Source: Aquarana catesbeiana (Eukaryota > Chordata > Amphibia > Anura > Ranidae). Taken from it: a stretch of 64,000 nt of DNA. The notes beneath the pieces were generated by a model. The model saw only the letters and a program-made list of their open reading frames with translations, had not been told where the DNA came from and did not search any database. Below, piece after piece: positions 10,036 to 21,071 of this stretch; the stretch's first letter is position 1, and the number at the start of each line of letters is the position of its first letter. Both the position numbers and the translations under genes were made by a program. The stretch covers positions 331,460,495 to 331,524,494 of the forward strand of contig NC_133327.1 of NCBI RefSeq assembly GCF_042186555.1. Direction: 5' to 3'.

Positions 10036-11698
10036 TCACTTTATCCCTGGAGTTAATTCCTTTTTTAATGCATGCCAATATTCTGTTTACTTTGTTAGCA
10101 GCAGCTTGGCATTGTATTCCATTGCTGAGCCTATCATCTACTCGGACCTCCAGGTCCTTTTCCATCCTAGATTCCCCCAGAGGTTCTCCCCCCAGTGTAT
10201 AGATTGCATTCATATTTTTGCCACCCAACTGCATTATTTTACATTTTTCGACATTAAACCTCATTTGTCATGTAGTTGCCCACCCCATTAATTTGTTCAG
10301 ATCTTCTTGCAAGGTTTTCACATGCTGTGGAGAAGTTTTTGCCCTGCTTTAGCTTAGTATCATCCGCAAATACAGAAATTGAACTGTTTACCCCATCCTC
10401 CAGGTCGTTTATGAACAAATTAAATAGGATTGGTCCCAGCACAGAACCCTGTGGGACCCCACTACCCACCCATGAAAATTCCGAGTATTCTCCATTTATC
10501 ACCACCCTCTGAACTCTCCCTTGTAGCCATTTTTTAATCCATGTACTCACCCTATGGTCCATGCCAACAGACCTTATTTTGTACAATAAACGTTTATGGG
10601 GAACTGTGTCAAATGCTTTTGCAAAATCCAGATACACCACGTCTACGGGTCTTTCTTTATCTAGATGGCAACTCACCTCCTCATAGATGGTTAATAGATT
10701 GGTTTGGCAAGAACGATTCTTCATGAATCCATACTGATTACTGCTAATGATACCGTTTTCATTACTAAAACCTTGTATATAGTTCCTTATCGTCCCCTGC
10801 AAGAGCTTGCATACTATTGATGTTAGGCTAACTGGTCTGTAATTCCCAGGGATGTATTTTGGGCCCTTTTTAAATATTGGTAATACATTGAGTTTTCTCC
10901 AATCCGCTGGTACCATTCCAGTCAGTAGACTCTCAGTAAAAATTATAAACAATGGTCTGGCAATTACTTGACTGAGATTCCTAAGTACCCTCGGGTGCAA
11001 GCCATCCGGCCCCCGGTAAATTATTAATGTTAAGTTTCCCAAGTCTAATTCTGTCCTCTGTCAGCCATGAGGGTGCTTCATGTGATGTGTCACGAGGATA
11101 AACACTGCAGTTTTGGTTACTGAAGCCCCGCGATTCCCTCATGAAGACTGAGGAGAAGAATAAATTCAATACCTTCGCTATCTCCCCATCCTTTGTAACT
11201 AGATGTCCTTCCTCATTCTTAATGGGGCCAATATGGTCTGCCCTCCCTTTTTTACTGTTTACATATTTAAATAATTTCTTGGGATTTTTTTTGCTCTCCT
11301 CCGCTATGTGTCTTTTGTGTTCTATCTTAGCTGCCCTAATTTCACCCTTACATTTTTTGTTGCATTGTTTATAAAGTTTGAATGCTGATGATGATCCCTC
11401 AACCTTGTATTTTTTGAAGGCCTTCTCTTTTGCTTTTATATACTTTTTTTACATTGGTGTTAAACCATCCTGGACTTTTGTTTGCTCTTTTAAATTTATT
11501 ACCCAGTGGGATGCAGTGGCTAATGCCCTTATTTAATATGCTCCTAAAGTGAACCCATCTCTCTTGCATGTTCTTTGTTCCTAAGATTGTATCCCAATTT
11601 ACATCTTCTAGCAAAATTCGTAGTTTAGGGAAGTTGACTCTTTTGAAATTCAGTGTCTTTGTATTTCCCTTATGTTTCCTATTTGTGTGATTTATACT
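10036..11698 (-). mobile_element. CR1 LINE copy 1, 3' part (reverse transcriptase)
   Basis: Minus-strand reading frames encode a CR1-clade reverse transcriptase: DGLHPRVLR, FKKGPKYIPGNYRPVSL, LDFAKAFDTVPH, SGVPQGSVLGPILFNL and FADDTKL, the last carrying the catalytic Asp pair. Frameshifts separate the pieces (10254-11042, 10981-11169, 11399-11698). The 3' end is cut off by the hAT at 10035. The 5' side is interrupted by the Gypsy insertion at 11699 and resumes at 18774. The copy retains ~55 bp at 11046-11100 that are deleted in copy 2. Confidence 0.9.
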
Positions 11699-12833
11699 TG
11701 TAGCAGGCATGTTGTCGTGGACCAATGAAAGACTATTGTCATGCAATTTCTCCTTTTGGCCACAAGATGGAGATAGGGATTTGCTGACTTGTCCTTCCAG
11801 AAAACTTAGACAGAGAGGACACTGGGAAAAGGGGTGTTTCAGGAAGAGCTGAAGAGGCTGAGGTGTTTTCAGAGGAAGAGAGAGAGAGAGAGGCTAGGAG
11901 CCCAGGAAAAGAAAAGGCTCTGACATGACAGTACAGAGACGATGAGGAGAGAACAAGATTGTCAGCCAGCGAAAGACGGAGCCTGAGTCGCCAGAAATCC
12001 ACAGCCATTTGGAAACCTCCTAAGTCTGCAGAGAGTTATTGGGCCAGTGTGGAGAGGACGAGGTGCCATTGGAAGTTACTACAGTGTGGGGAAGCAGTTC
12101 TGGGACCGGATCATGGAGAGACAGAGCCACGCCTGGGATGCTGTCTTTGCTGTGCTGCCTGCCAGAGTAACCCTAAGCAACCTAAGCGAGTTGACGCCTG
12201 ATCGAATTGGCAACTAAACCAGTGTTACCAGGACTGATGAGCGGGCCTTGTGGCCAATACTTGCTACCACTGCTAGGGAATAAAGTCACTAGGAGCTACT
12301 TAACCAGTGACCCCATAGCTCTAATACTGCCTGCAGGCCTTACCGACGGCTGCAATGCGCGCCAATGAGCTCCATCGAAACTTAGGACTAAGGACTGCCC
12401 CTAGTTGTAATTACCTTGAAGCTCTATCTGCTGGCCAGTTTAAAGGGGTAGTATACCTCTGTCTATTCATTTGAGTGCACTCAAAACCTAGTGTGGATTT
12501 AAAAGTACCCTTGTTGCATTTAAAGTTTATATGCATTGTTTATTGCTAACCTGCCTGCTTAGTGTGTTTAATTTGGTTAAACTGTTACTTACGCTATAAT
12601 AGTCAATTAATAGATTAAGCATATTTATCACTAAACAGGTGTATGTGTGTATGGGTATTTTTTTGCCATATCCCCCAGCCAGGCAAAAGGTATTTCTCAT
12701 GTGTGTGTAAATTGTGTTTGCAGTAATTTTATTTAACCAGGTATGTCAGAGGGGCTGAGGTCATTCTTGGAGTTGAGGCGGAGATCAGAGAATCCAAATT
12801 CACCAAGCGGCTCCGTCGGGGGGGGGCACTACA
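11699..12833 (+). repeat. Gypsy 5' LTR
   Basis: 1,135 bp, starting TGTAGCAGGCATG and ending CACTACA. It aligns along its length with the 3' LTR at 17647-18773. It contains a GAGAGAGA tract (~11877-11892) and AATAAA near 12281, a plausible polyadenylation signal. A small reading frame at 12743 crosses into the leader and is not the gag start. Confidence 0.93.
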
Positions 12834-12835
12834 CG

Positions 12836-12853
12836 TGGGGACTCATCTGGCAT
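12836..12853 (+). other. Gypsy primer-binding site, tRNA-Pro-like
   Basis: TGGGGACTCATCTGGCAT lies two bases after the LTR, the expected place for a primer-binding site. From memory of the class, it resembles the tRNA-Pro type site TGGGGGCTCGTCCGGGAT at 14 of 18 positions. The primer identity is an inference. Confidence 0.5.
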
Positions 12854-12883
12854 GTCCTGTTCAACACCCTTGAAAGCATCAAG

Positions 12884-13990
12884 ATGGATCCTGTCGATGT
12901 GAGCCCAGAAAGTTCAGGCCAAGTAGCCTCATCGAAAGGAGCTACCTTACCGACACCTGTAGCCATGATAGGGCCGGAATTCACTGCCACCTTGGAAGAG
13001 TTTGTGGCAAAGTGTCAGAAGAGTAGTCCACTATACACTGGGTCTGAATACCAAAAGCTGGGAACCTTTTCTGGAAAACAACCTTTTCCTGTCAGTAAAG
13101 AGACTTTCAAGAAATGGCTGCAGACAGCCAAGCAAGCCTTGGATGAGTGGGACATCCCTGAGGCTCAAAAAAATAGAGAATCACTGAGAGTTTGAGGGGG
13201 CCAGCCTCAGAAGCTATTCACAACCTGAAACTTAGCAAACAGGACTGTACTGTTCATAACTACTTAGATATCTTGCAAGACATGTTTGGGAGAACAGAAA
13301 AGGCCTTTGACCTTGTGTACCAGTTTGAGCATACCTACCAAGATGAGGGGGAGAAACTGTCTTAATACATGAGACGTCTTGGCAAGATAATGCACCAGAT
13401 ACTGCTAAAGAAAGGTATAGATCCTAGGGCAGTTGACAGGGTCTGGGCACAACAGGTTTTAAGGGGGACTCAGCCCTTAGATTCTATTATGATCCAGTTG
13501 AAAACTGAGATGGTGGAATTTTGAAGTACCCTGAATTAATCCGGATGGTGTGAGAAGAAGCTCTGTTGGAGAGAAAAAAAAGAAACCTGAAACCACAATC
13601 TGTCACTGAGGTCAGAGTGATTAGTGCAACTAGTGATGACACAGAGATAGAGCTCTTGAAATCCCAGGTGTCGCAAATGATGGAGATGATGCTGCTAGCA
13701 CCCAGGATCACCCCACCAGCTAATGAGAATGTCTCAGAGCCCAAGCAGACCTCGAACCCTACAGTCATTTCTGCAGAGAAGCCTATGAGTCAAGTAGTCT
13801 GTCTTAATTGTGGAGGAGTGGGACATTACTGACACAAGTGCACAAGTCCGCTAAAACATGTCAGCTGGTTCCAAGAAGAAGAAGCCAAACAGGTGCCCAC
13901 CTACAGCAGTTATCTCAAAAGGCAAAGACTCGGAAGCCACAGCAGAAGCCTAAACTGTCGCAGAGGGCCCTCACTGCTGTTTCTGAATGA
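12884..13990 (+). pseudogene. Gypsy gag, frameshifted
   Basis: I place the start at the ATG at 12884 (MDPVDVSPESSG). The protein has the capsid-like block LGTFSGKQPFPVSKETF...W as seen in Ty3/Gypsy and PNMA-type gag. At 13193 a stop after ESLRV breaks the frame; the capsid sequence continues in another frame (LKLSKQDCTVHNYLDILQD) with further stops near 13362 and 13521. A nucleocapsid knuckle C-L-N-C-G-G-V-G-H-Y-stop-H-K-C is at ~13802-13843, the stop being TGA where Trp (TGG) or similar would be expected. Gag would form the particle and bind RNA; this copy cannot. Confidence 0.8.
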
Positions 13991-14178
13991 CCAGACAATC
14001 CTCTTCCATCGACCTCAAGTGCCTGGTCACAGAGTGCATACCAGCCCTCTGGAGCCCTACAGAGACTCCAGTAAAAGCCGAAGCCCATCAAGAAGGGAGC
14101 GTGAATACAGATGACAGGACAAACTAACTACTCTATTTCAGGTAGATTCCCTGACAAACTAGTGGGACCTCTCCCATC

Positions 14179-16713
14179 GTGTCAATTCAAGTAGAAGGCC
14201 TCTATACAAAGGCCCTTCTGGACACGGGGCGGAAGTTACCTTACTATATAGAGTCTTTTACGACCGGCACCTCAAGCACTTACCCATGCGGAAATTGGAG
14301 GAACTGGAGATATGGGGTATTGGAACCCAAAATTTCCCATATGATAGATACTTACTGGTCAGATTAACTTTTGACCCCTCTGTGACAGAACAAACAGAAA
14401 CGTTTGATACCTTAGCCGTTGTATGCCCTCGCCCATCAGGAGCCAACAAGGGTTCTCTGATAATAGGAATAAACACTGACCTTGTCAGAAGGCTTCTCAC
14501 TCCTCTTGTATTGAAGTCTGACACCCCAACCAAATTCATACACCCTATGCTGAGACAAGTGTATCAGCGCCTAGTCGAAGAACAGAGAGCCCCAGCTGAA
14601 GGAGTAGGGAAGATTTTGTGATTGGACAGAAGTGAGAAGATATTACAACCTGGAGAGGTGGTGTGTCTACAAGCTATAGTCAAGTTCAATTGGGAACAAC
14701 CAGGCACCTTTGTTGTCCTTGAAGCTGACTGCCAGGGAGAGGACACGGGAGTGGAGGTCATTCCAGAAGTCATATCAATTAGGGCTCTGCAATGGAGTTG
14801 TGGGAAGATCCCTGTCAGCATCCGGAATGTTACTGCCTTGCTGTTGAAACTGCGAGCCCGAATGCTGTTAGGACAAGTAAATGCAGCCACCCCAGTCTCG
14901 CCATCTGATTTGGGGAAGGGAGAGAAGGACAGAATCTCCATAGAACAGTTTTACCCACAAAACACCACACTATCACCTGAGTGGAAAGAAAATGTCAAAG
15001 CCCAGCTCCTGAGATGGCAGAATATGTTCTCCAAAGATGAGTTTGATGTGGAGTGTGCGAAAACTGCCCAGCACCGGATTCGCCTTCAGGAAGACAAGCC
15101 ATTCAGGGAAAGAGTCAGACGGATTCCTTTGGGGACCTAGAAGATTTACGTGAGCAGCTGGCAGAATTGAAGATATCAGGCATCATCAGGGAGTCTAGGA
15201 GCCCTTATACCTCCCCCATAGTGGTGGTGCAGAAGAAAAATGGGTCCCTGAGGCTGTGCATTGATTATAGGACGCTCACCAGGAGGACCATCCCTGATCA
15301 GTACACCGCTCCAAGGATAGAAGATGCCCTACAGAGCCTATCGGGGCAAAGTGGTTCAGTGTGCTGGACCAGAGTGGGTACTATCAAATCCCCATGCACC
15401 CCGAGGACAGGGAAAAAACAGCTTTTATCACCCCAGTAGGGTTCTTCGAGTTTGATAGGATGCCTCAAGGTCTGTCTGGTGCTCCAGCAATGTTCCAGAG
15501 ACTGATGGAGAAGACAGTAGGAGACATGAACCCGATCGAAGTGCTGGCATACCTGAACCATATCATCATCTTTGGCAAAAACCTCAAAGAACATGAAGAG
15601 CGTCTGGAGAAAGTCCTGAAGAGGCTCCATGATGAGGGGTTGAAGCTGTCCCTGGAGAAATGTCAGTTTTACCAGCCTTCAGTTAATTACCTCGGCCATA
15701 TTGTCTCCGCTGAAGGAATAGCTACTGACCCCCAGAAGTTGGAAGCTGTCACCTCTTGGCCAAGACCTACTAATGTAACTGAGCTTAGGTCATTCCTGGG
15801 ATTTTGCTCATACTATAGAAGGTTTGTTGAAGGATTTGCTAAAGTAGCTCCGCCCCTTAATGAATTATTGAAGAATGAGGATATTGATGAGGATCCAAAC
15901 CCAAAAAGCCGGTTAGAAAACCCGGAGGGCCCAGGAAGCCTCGGGAATCAATCCAAGACCAGTGGACCAACAAGGCTTGTGAGCAAGTCTTTTGACAGTT
16001 GAAGTAGAGTCTAACGACTGCTCCTGTTCTGGCTTATGCTGATCCAACCAAGCCGAATGAACTGCATGTTGATGCCAGTCCAGACAGGCTAGGCAGGGTA
16101 CTGTATCAGGAGTACGATAGACACCTGCAGCCTGTTGCTTATGTGAGCCGAAGTCTTGCACCTGCTGAGAAGAACTACCCCACTCACAAGTTGGACTTCT
16201 TGGCTCTGAAGTGGGCAGTGGTGGACAAGTTGAAAAGCTACTTGTATGGTGCAGACTTTGTAGTCAAGACCGATAACAACCCGCTCGCATATATTCTTAC
16301 CACAGCCAAGCTGGATGCCACTGGGCACAGGTGTTTGGCTGCTCTATCAGGATTCTGTTTCAGTTTAAAGTACTGTCCAGGGGTCAGGAACTGCGATGCT
16401 GATGCCCTGTCGAGGAGACCCTATGATGCAGGGGCTTGCTCTGAAGAGTGGACTCAACTAACACCAGAAGGGATACAAGCCTTGTGTCAGGGTGAGGAAC
16501 ATCAGGCCAGAGGAACAACTGGGGCTGAAGCCATCAGAATCTCAGTGACAGGTGTCCCCAAATACTACTGTGATTTGTCCCAAGTCAGGGACAATGGCCT
16601 ACCTAAGCTTTCAGACAGGGACTTAAGAGACCAGATGAAAAATCCCCTCTGTAGTTTAACACTGAAGGCCCTGGAGAGCCAATGCCTAGATCTACTGCTG
16701 ACAGACTCTCCAA
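14179..16713 (+). pseudogene. Gypsy pol: protease, reverse transcriptase, RNase H
   Basis: The protease is marked by ALLDTG at ~14208-14230. Then, over several frames, come a connection region (14622-15140) and the RT (SPIVVVQKKNGSLRLCIDYR; LDQSGYYQIPM; FFEFDRMPQGLSGAP). The catalytic YxDD box reads Y-L-N-H at 15550-15561, so both Asp residues are lost. NYLGHIVSAEGI and FLGFCSYYRRF follow. RNase H (~16030-16420) shows LHVDAS, NYPTHKLDFLALKWAV, KTDNNPLAYIL and DADALSRRP. Frame changes occur near 14260, 14620, 15139, 15360 and 16000. Pol sequence stops at 16713, before any integrase HHCC or DDE motif. Confidence 0.9.
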
Positions 16714-17075
16714 TAGAGATGAGCCCGATGTTCGAGTCGACCGTAAGTTCAACACGAACATCAGGTGTTCGCCTGTTCGCCAAATAGCAAACAATTTGGG
16801 GTGTTCGTGGCAAAATCGAAAGCCGCGGAACACCTTTTAGAATGGGAGAAATCAAAAGTGCTAATTTTAAAGGCTTATATGCATGGTATTGTCATAAAAA
16901 GTGTTTGGGGACCTGGGTCTTGCCCTAGGGGACATGTATCAATGCAAAAAAAGATTTAAAAACAGTTGTTTTTTCGGGAGCAGTGATTTTAATAATGCTT
17001 AAAGTGAAACAATAAAAGTGCAATAATCCTTTAAATTTTGTACCTGGGGGGTGTCTATAGTATGCCTGTAAAGAG
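16714..17075 (+). mobile_element. hAT 5'-end fragment inside Gypsy pol
   Basis: It starts TAGAGATGAGCCCG, a one-base variant of the hAT end at 10035. It carries the same ordered blocks as 9680-10035 in the opposite orientation: GTTCGC motifs, AAAGTGCTAATTTTAAAGGC, GTCATAAAAAGTGTTTGGGG and CTGGGGGGTGTCTATAGTAT. It ends near GCCTGTAAAG without a second terminal repeat, so it is a truncated copy. No 8-bp duplication is visible. Confidence 0.85.
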
Positions 17076-17640
17076 TGACAGAAACTGTCACTCTTCTTCC
17101 TTCTAGAGAAATGGATACTGGAACCCTCAGGCCTGAGGCACCAGAATTCATACCACAGAGCCAATCACTGACAGGCCAGGAAGATCTTCTGATTTCTCTA
17201 ACTGCAGAGGACACAGAGACTCTTCAACCTTCTATGGTGGAAGAGGCAGCTATACCAGAACTATCTGAGCCCAAAGAGCAAAGGAAAAAATGAACAATTC
17301 ACCCGCCAAAAAGACTGACTTACAATACTCTAGGTGAAAGTTCTGAGGAAGCTATCTATACCGCTCAAAGAACTCACAACACGCTGACCCTTCCCACTAC
17401 AAGTTTAGTTGAGGGTGACTCCAACTCACCCCCTGGCACATCTAGGTGGGCCATCCCAATATCGGTGGCTTGTGAGCCACCTCTTATGACAAATGGTGGG
17501 AGGTTCCCTTGCCAGGTTCATACGTGCATGCCAATTGCTTGTTTTCTTACATATACATATGTTTTTGCCACTCATTGTATCTTGAAAGCATGTAATAGGT
17601 TCTGGACCTTCCTTTGGGGGCCAAAGGTTCTTTGGTGGGG
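17076..17640 (+). pseudogene. Gypsy pol C-terminal tail
   Basis: After the hAT fragment, Gypsy-like coding resumes: EMDTGTLRPEAPEFIPQ, an acidic Glu/Ser/Thr-rich stretch, a stop at 17291, then PPKRLTYNTLGESSEE. The last block resembles the P-P-x-R-L-T-Y tail that follows integrase in related pol proteins. Since this tail survives next to the RNase H side, about 1 kb of integrase coding is missing between 16713 and 17076. Confidence 0.65.
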
Positions 17641-17646
17641 GTAGTG
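17631..17646 (+). other. Candidate polypurine tract
   Basis: A G-rich stretch with GGTGGGGGTAGTG directly precedes the 3' LTR, the expected place for the plus-strand primer. It is weak because it contains several T residues. Confidence 0.4.
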
Positions 17647-18773
17647 TGTAGCAGGCATGTTGTCATGAACCAATAAAAGACTAGTGTCATGCAATTTCTC
17701 ATTTTGGCCACGAGATGGAGCTAGGGAGATGCTGACGTGTCCTTCCAGAAAACTTAGACAGAGAGGACACTGGGAAAAAAGGGAGTTTCACTGGGAAAAA
17801 AGGGAGTTTCAGGAAGAGCTGAGGAGGCTGAGGTGTTTCAGAGGAAGAGAGAGAGAGAGAGTCTAGGAGCCCAAGAAAAGAAAAGGCTCTGTCATGACAG
17901 TGCAGAGACAGTGAGGAGAGAACAACTGTGCCCAAGATTGTCAGCCGGAGAAAGACAGAGCCTGAGTTGGCAGAAATCCACAGCCATTTGGGGAATCTCC
18001 TAAGTTTGCAGTGAGTTATGTGGAGAGAGGACGAGGTGCCATTGGAAGCTACTACTGTGTGGGGATGCAGTTCTGGGACCGGATCGTGGAGAGATGGAGC
18101 CACTCCCGGGATGCTGTCTTTGCTGTGCCGCCTGTCAGAGTAACCCTAAGCAACCAAGCGAGTTGACTCCTGATCAGAGGGGCAACCAAATCAGTGTTAC
18201 CAGGACTGGTGAGCGGGCCTTGTGGCCAATACTTGCTATCACTGCTAGGGAATAAAGTCACTAGGAGCTATTTAACCAGTGAACCCATAGCTCTAATACT
18301 GCCAGTAGGCCTTATTGACGGCCGCAGTGCGTGCCAATGAGCTCCAACGAAACTTAGGACTAAGGACTGCCCCTAGTTGTAACTACATTGAAGCTCTATC
18401 TGCTGGCCAGTTTAAAGGGGTAGTATGCTTCTGTCTATTTGTTTGAGTACACTCAAAACCTAGTGTGGATTTATAGGTAGCCTTGTTGCATTTAAAGTTT
18501 ATATGCATTTTTTTATTGCTAACCTGCCTGCTGAGTGTGTTCAATTCGGTTTAACTACTACTTACGCTATAATAGTCAATCAATAGATTAAGCGTATTTA
18601 ACACTAAACAGGTGTGTGTATTTATTGCCGTATTTCTCACTTGTGTTGTAGATTGTGTTTGCAGTAATTTTATTTAACCAGGTGTGTCAGAGGGGCTGAG
18701 ATCATTCTTGGAGTTGAGGCGGAGGTCAGAGAATCCAAATTCACCAAGCGGCTCCTTCAGGGGTGGTGCTACA
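17647..18773 (+). repeat. Gypsy 3' LTR
   Basis: 1,127 bp, TGTAGCAGG...GGTGCTACA, homologous to the 5' LTR. Small indels are visible: a duplicated TTCACTGGGAAAAAAGGGAG near 17787, and the 5' LTR's GTGTGTATGGGTATTTTTTT stretch is shortened. The divergence argues that the insertion is not recent. Confidence 0.93.
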
Positions 18774-19631
18774 TACTGAAGCCAATTGACCTGTGATCAC
18801 TGTTACCCAAATTGCCCCATATTTTCACATCCGTTATAAGGTCTGTATTGTTGGTAATCAGTAAATCTAGTAACGCTTTATTTCCAATTGGTGCATCTAC
18901 CGTCCGACCCATGAAATTGTCCTGCAAGACATTTATGAACTGGCGAGCCTTAGGCGAATGCATGGTTCCCTCCGCCCGTCTATGTCTGGGTAATTAAAAT
19001 CCCCCATTATAAGAACACTTCCCATACTTGCTGCTAATCCAAATTGTGATAGGAGATCCACCTCCCCCTCCTCACTCAGGTTAGGAGGCTGATAGCATAC
19101 TCCCAGTATTATTTTCCCCTTAGCTTCATCCCTTTGGAGCTCTACCCATAATGATTCCACCTCCTCCCTAGCTCCCTTAGTGATGTCATCTCTTACATTC
19201 ACTCATTCTTGATATGCAGGCATACCCCTCCCTCTTTTTTAGCCTCTCTCTTTGGTGTTCCGAGATTGCAACTAGGATTTATTACTATACTTACCTTGGG
19301 TTTATGTGCTTTAGTCAACCTACCACTAATGCCCCCAATACTACTCTCTGAACTATGTTCCGCGCTGACTATCTCTACCTCTGGACTCTCCCTCCCATCG
19401 CCTAGTTTAAAAACCCCTCTAACTTTTTGGCCATCTTTACTCCCAGCAGATCTGCACCCTCCTCATTTAGGTGCAATCTGTCCCTTCTATAGTACTGTGA
19501 ATAACTGAGAAGTCAGCCCAGTCCTCCAGGAACCCAAACTACTCCTTACTACACCAGCTCTTCAGCCACTTGTTTACTTCCCTAATCTCCCTCTGCCTTT
19601 CTGGTGTGACTCAATGTACCAGTAGTATTCC
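18774..19631 (-). mobile_element. CR1 LINE copy 1, 5' part (endonuclease)
   Basis: Continues CR1 copy 1 upstream of the Gypsy insertion. Minus-strand pieces encode the APE-type endonuclease: IILGVCYQPPNL, IMGDFNYPDID and NSDHRSIGF. Upstream is a degraded esterase-like end of ORF1. The last base shared with copy 2 is 19631 (AGTATTCC), the same 5' breakpoint copy 2 shows at 24199. Several frameshifts make it inactive. Confidence 0.88.
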
Positions 19632-19762
19632 ATATACTTTCCCTCCTCAACCAGAAAGAATATCTGGGTTGGTGTAATTTTTGAGTGATGCATAAACTCC
19701 TGTGCTTTTACATATCATGTGCACTTGAACCTGAATCAGAACACTGACTACTGAATTGCTTA

Positions 19763-20157
19763 TGCCACGTAAGAAAAAGTCAGACGGAAGCTTTTCATCG
19801 TATATTCCGATCGTGTATATGCCTCATCGGACTTTTTTTTTAGAAAATTCTGACGGACCTAGAAATAGAACATGTTTTAAATATTTCTGACGGAACCAAT
19901 TCCTATCGGGAAAACCGCTTGTCTGTATGCTGTTCCGAAGGACCCAAAACGACGCATGCTCTGAAGCAAGTACGAGACAGAAGCTACTGGCTATTAAACT
20001 TCCTTTTTCTAGTCCCGTCATACACGTTGTACGTCACCGCGTTCTTGATGGTTGAACTTTGGTTTGACCGTGTGTAGGCAAGACCGCTTGAATGGAATTC
20101 TGTCGGAGTTCCGTCGGAGAAACCTCCGACAGCAAAACTGGTCGTGTGTACAGGGCA
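19763..20157 (-). mobile_element. Harbinger MITE, degenerate
   Basis: It starts TGCCACGTAAG and ends GGTCGTGTGTACAGGGCA, with flanks TTA and TTT, near the PIF/Harbinger TWA rule. Scattered TCCGAC/GTCGGA words and an internal ACGTCACCGCG at 20031-20041 are shared with the elements at 28423 and 30162. I give it minus orientation because that motif is reversed relative to the transposase-bearing copy. There is no coding sequence. Confidence 0.75.
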
Positions 20158-20809
20158 TTTGCATACAATTGTATTATTTTACTTAACATTTCTAGTCTGA
20201 CCAGAATCACTAGACCATGTACTAAAAAGTAGGAATAAGGAAACTATTATATGTGAGTCCGAGTTTGCAATTAATTGGGTCACTTTGCTACAGCCAAATG
20301 CTTATGAGTAATGAGTGTTCTTGACTGTCTGGTTGTAGCATTCTGTGTTAGATACACTACAATATACTTGACAAGCTGGAAACAGAACTTATTCTTAGGT
20401 CACATTTTTGGATAATTTGTAATCAACAATGACAATTGTTATTTGCTCACAAGGAAAATCATTCATACAACATAGGTGTTTCTATACATGCAGCACTGTA
20501 AAATAAAAATCAAAACAAAACCATCAGTGATTCTCATGATCACAGCATACAGTATATCAATAATTCAAGTGTCCTCTTAAAGTCCAATAATCATGCGTTC
20601 TTCCTCTCTTCTTCTACTTTTGAAAAGTGAAGTGTTAATCCACCAAAAGGTCACCTTTCAAATGTGCTCCACCACTCCTGTTGTATAGAAAACTCACCCC
20701 AATTTATTGCCCCGCATAGCATGAGAAAGGCATAAACAGATTTTTAAACATGGATTTGTTCATTTTGGGCACATATCGATAGTTTGAAGAGTATTTATTC
20801 ATTTTTTAA

Positions 20810-20843
<34 letters not shown>

Positions 20844-20982
20844 GGTAATTTTGTACTCCCAGTGCAGGGGTAGGGAATATTGAAAATAATGACAATTGTT
20901 ACATTGATGAAATATATATATAAAAAAAAAAAAAAAACTGTGGATTTCTTTATAGTTTCTAGTACTAAACCACACTGAAAAT
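20158..20982. other. No gene seen; AT-rich spacer with (AT)n
   Basis: AT-rich unassigned sequence. A dinucleotide TA tract lies at ~20812-20840 and an A-rich tract near 20921-20937. The final 7 bp, TGAAAAT (20976-20982), is the target duplication of CR1 copy 2. Confidence 0.6.
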
Positions 20983-21071
20983 TACATAGTTACATAGTTA
21001 CATAGTAGGTGAGGTTGAAAAAAGACACAAGTCCATCAAGTCCAACCTATGTGTGTGATTATGTGTCAGTA

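Larger units (their letters stand above)
11699..18773 (+). mobile_element. Ty3/Gypsy LTR retrotransposon, defective, with target duplication
   Basis: A complete outline is visible: two ~1.13-kb LTRs, a primer-binding site, gag with a CCHC knuckle, protease, RT and RNase H, then a hAT fragment in place of integrase, a pol tail and a purine-rich tract. The LTRs begin TGTAGCA, and the 3' LTR ends TGCTACA. TACT is duplicated at 11695-11698 and 18774-18777. CR1 copy 1 reads continuously across the empty site. Frameshifts and stops throughout make it non-autonomous. Confidence 0.95.

Noticed and set aside
12743..12883. Upstream start of gag at 12743
   Set aside because: It begins inside the 5' LTR and crosses the primer-binding site; the ATG at 12884 is the sensible gag start.
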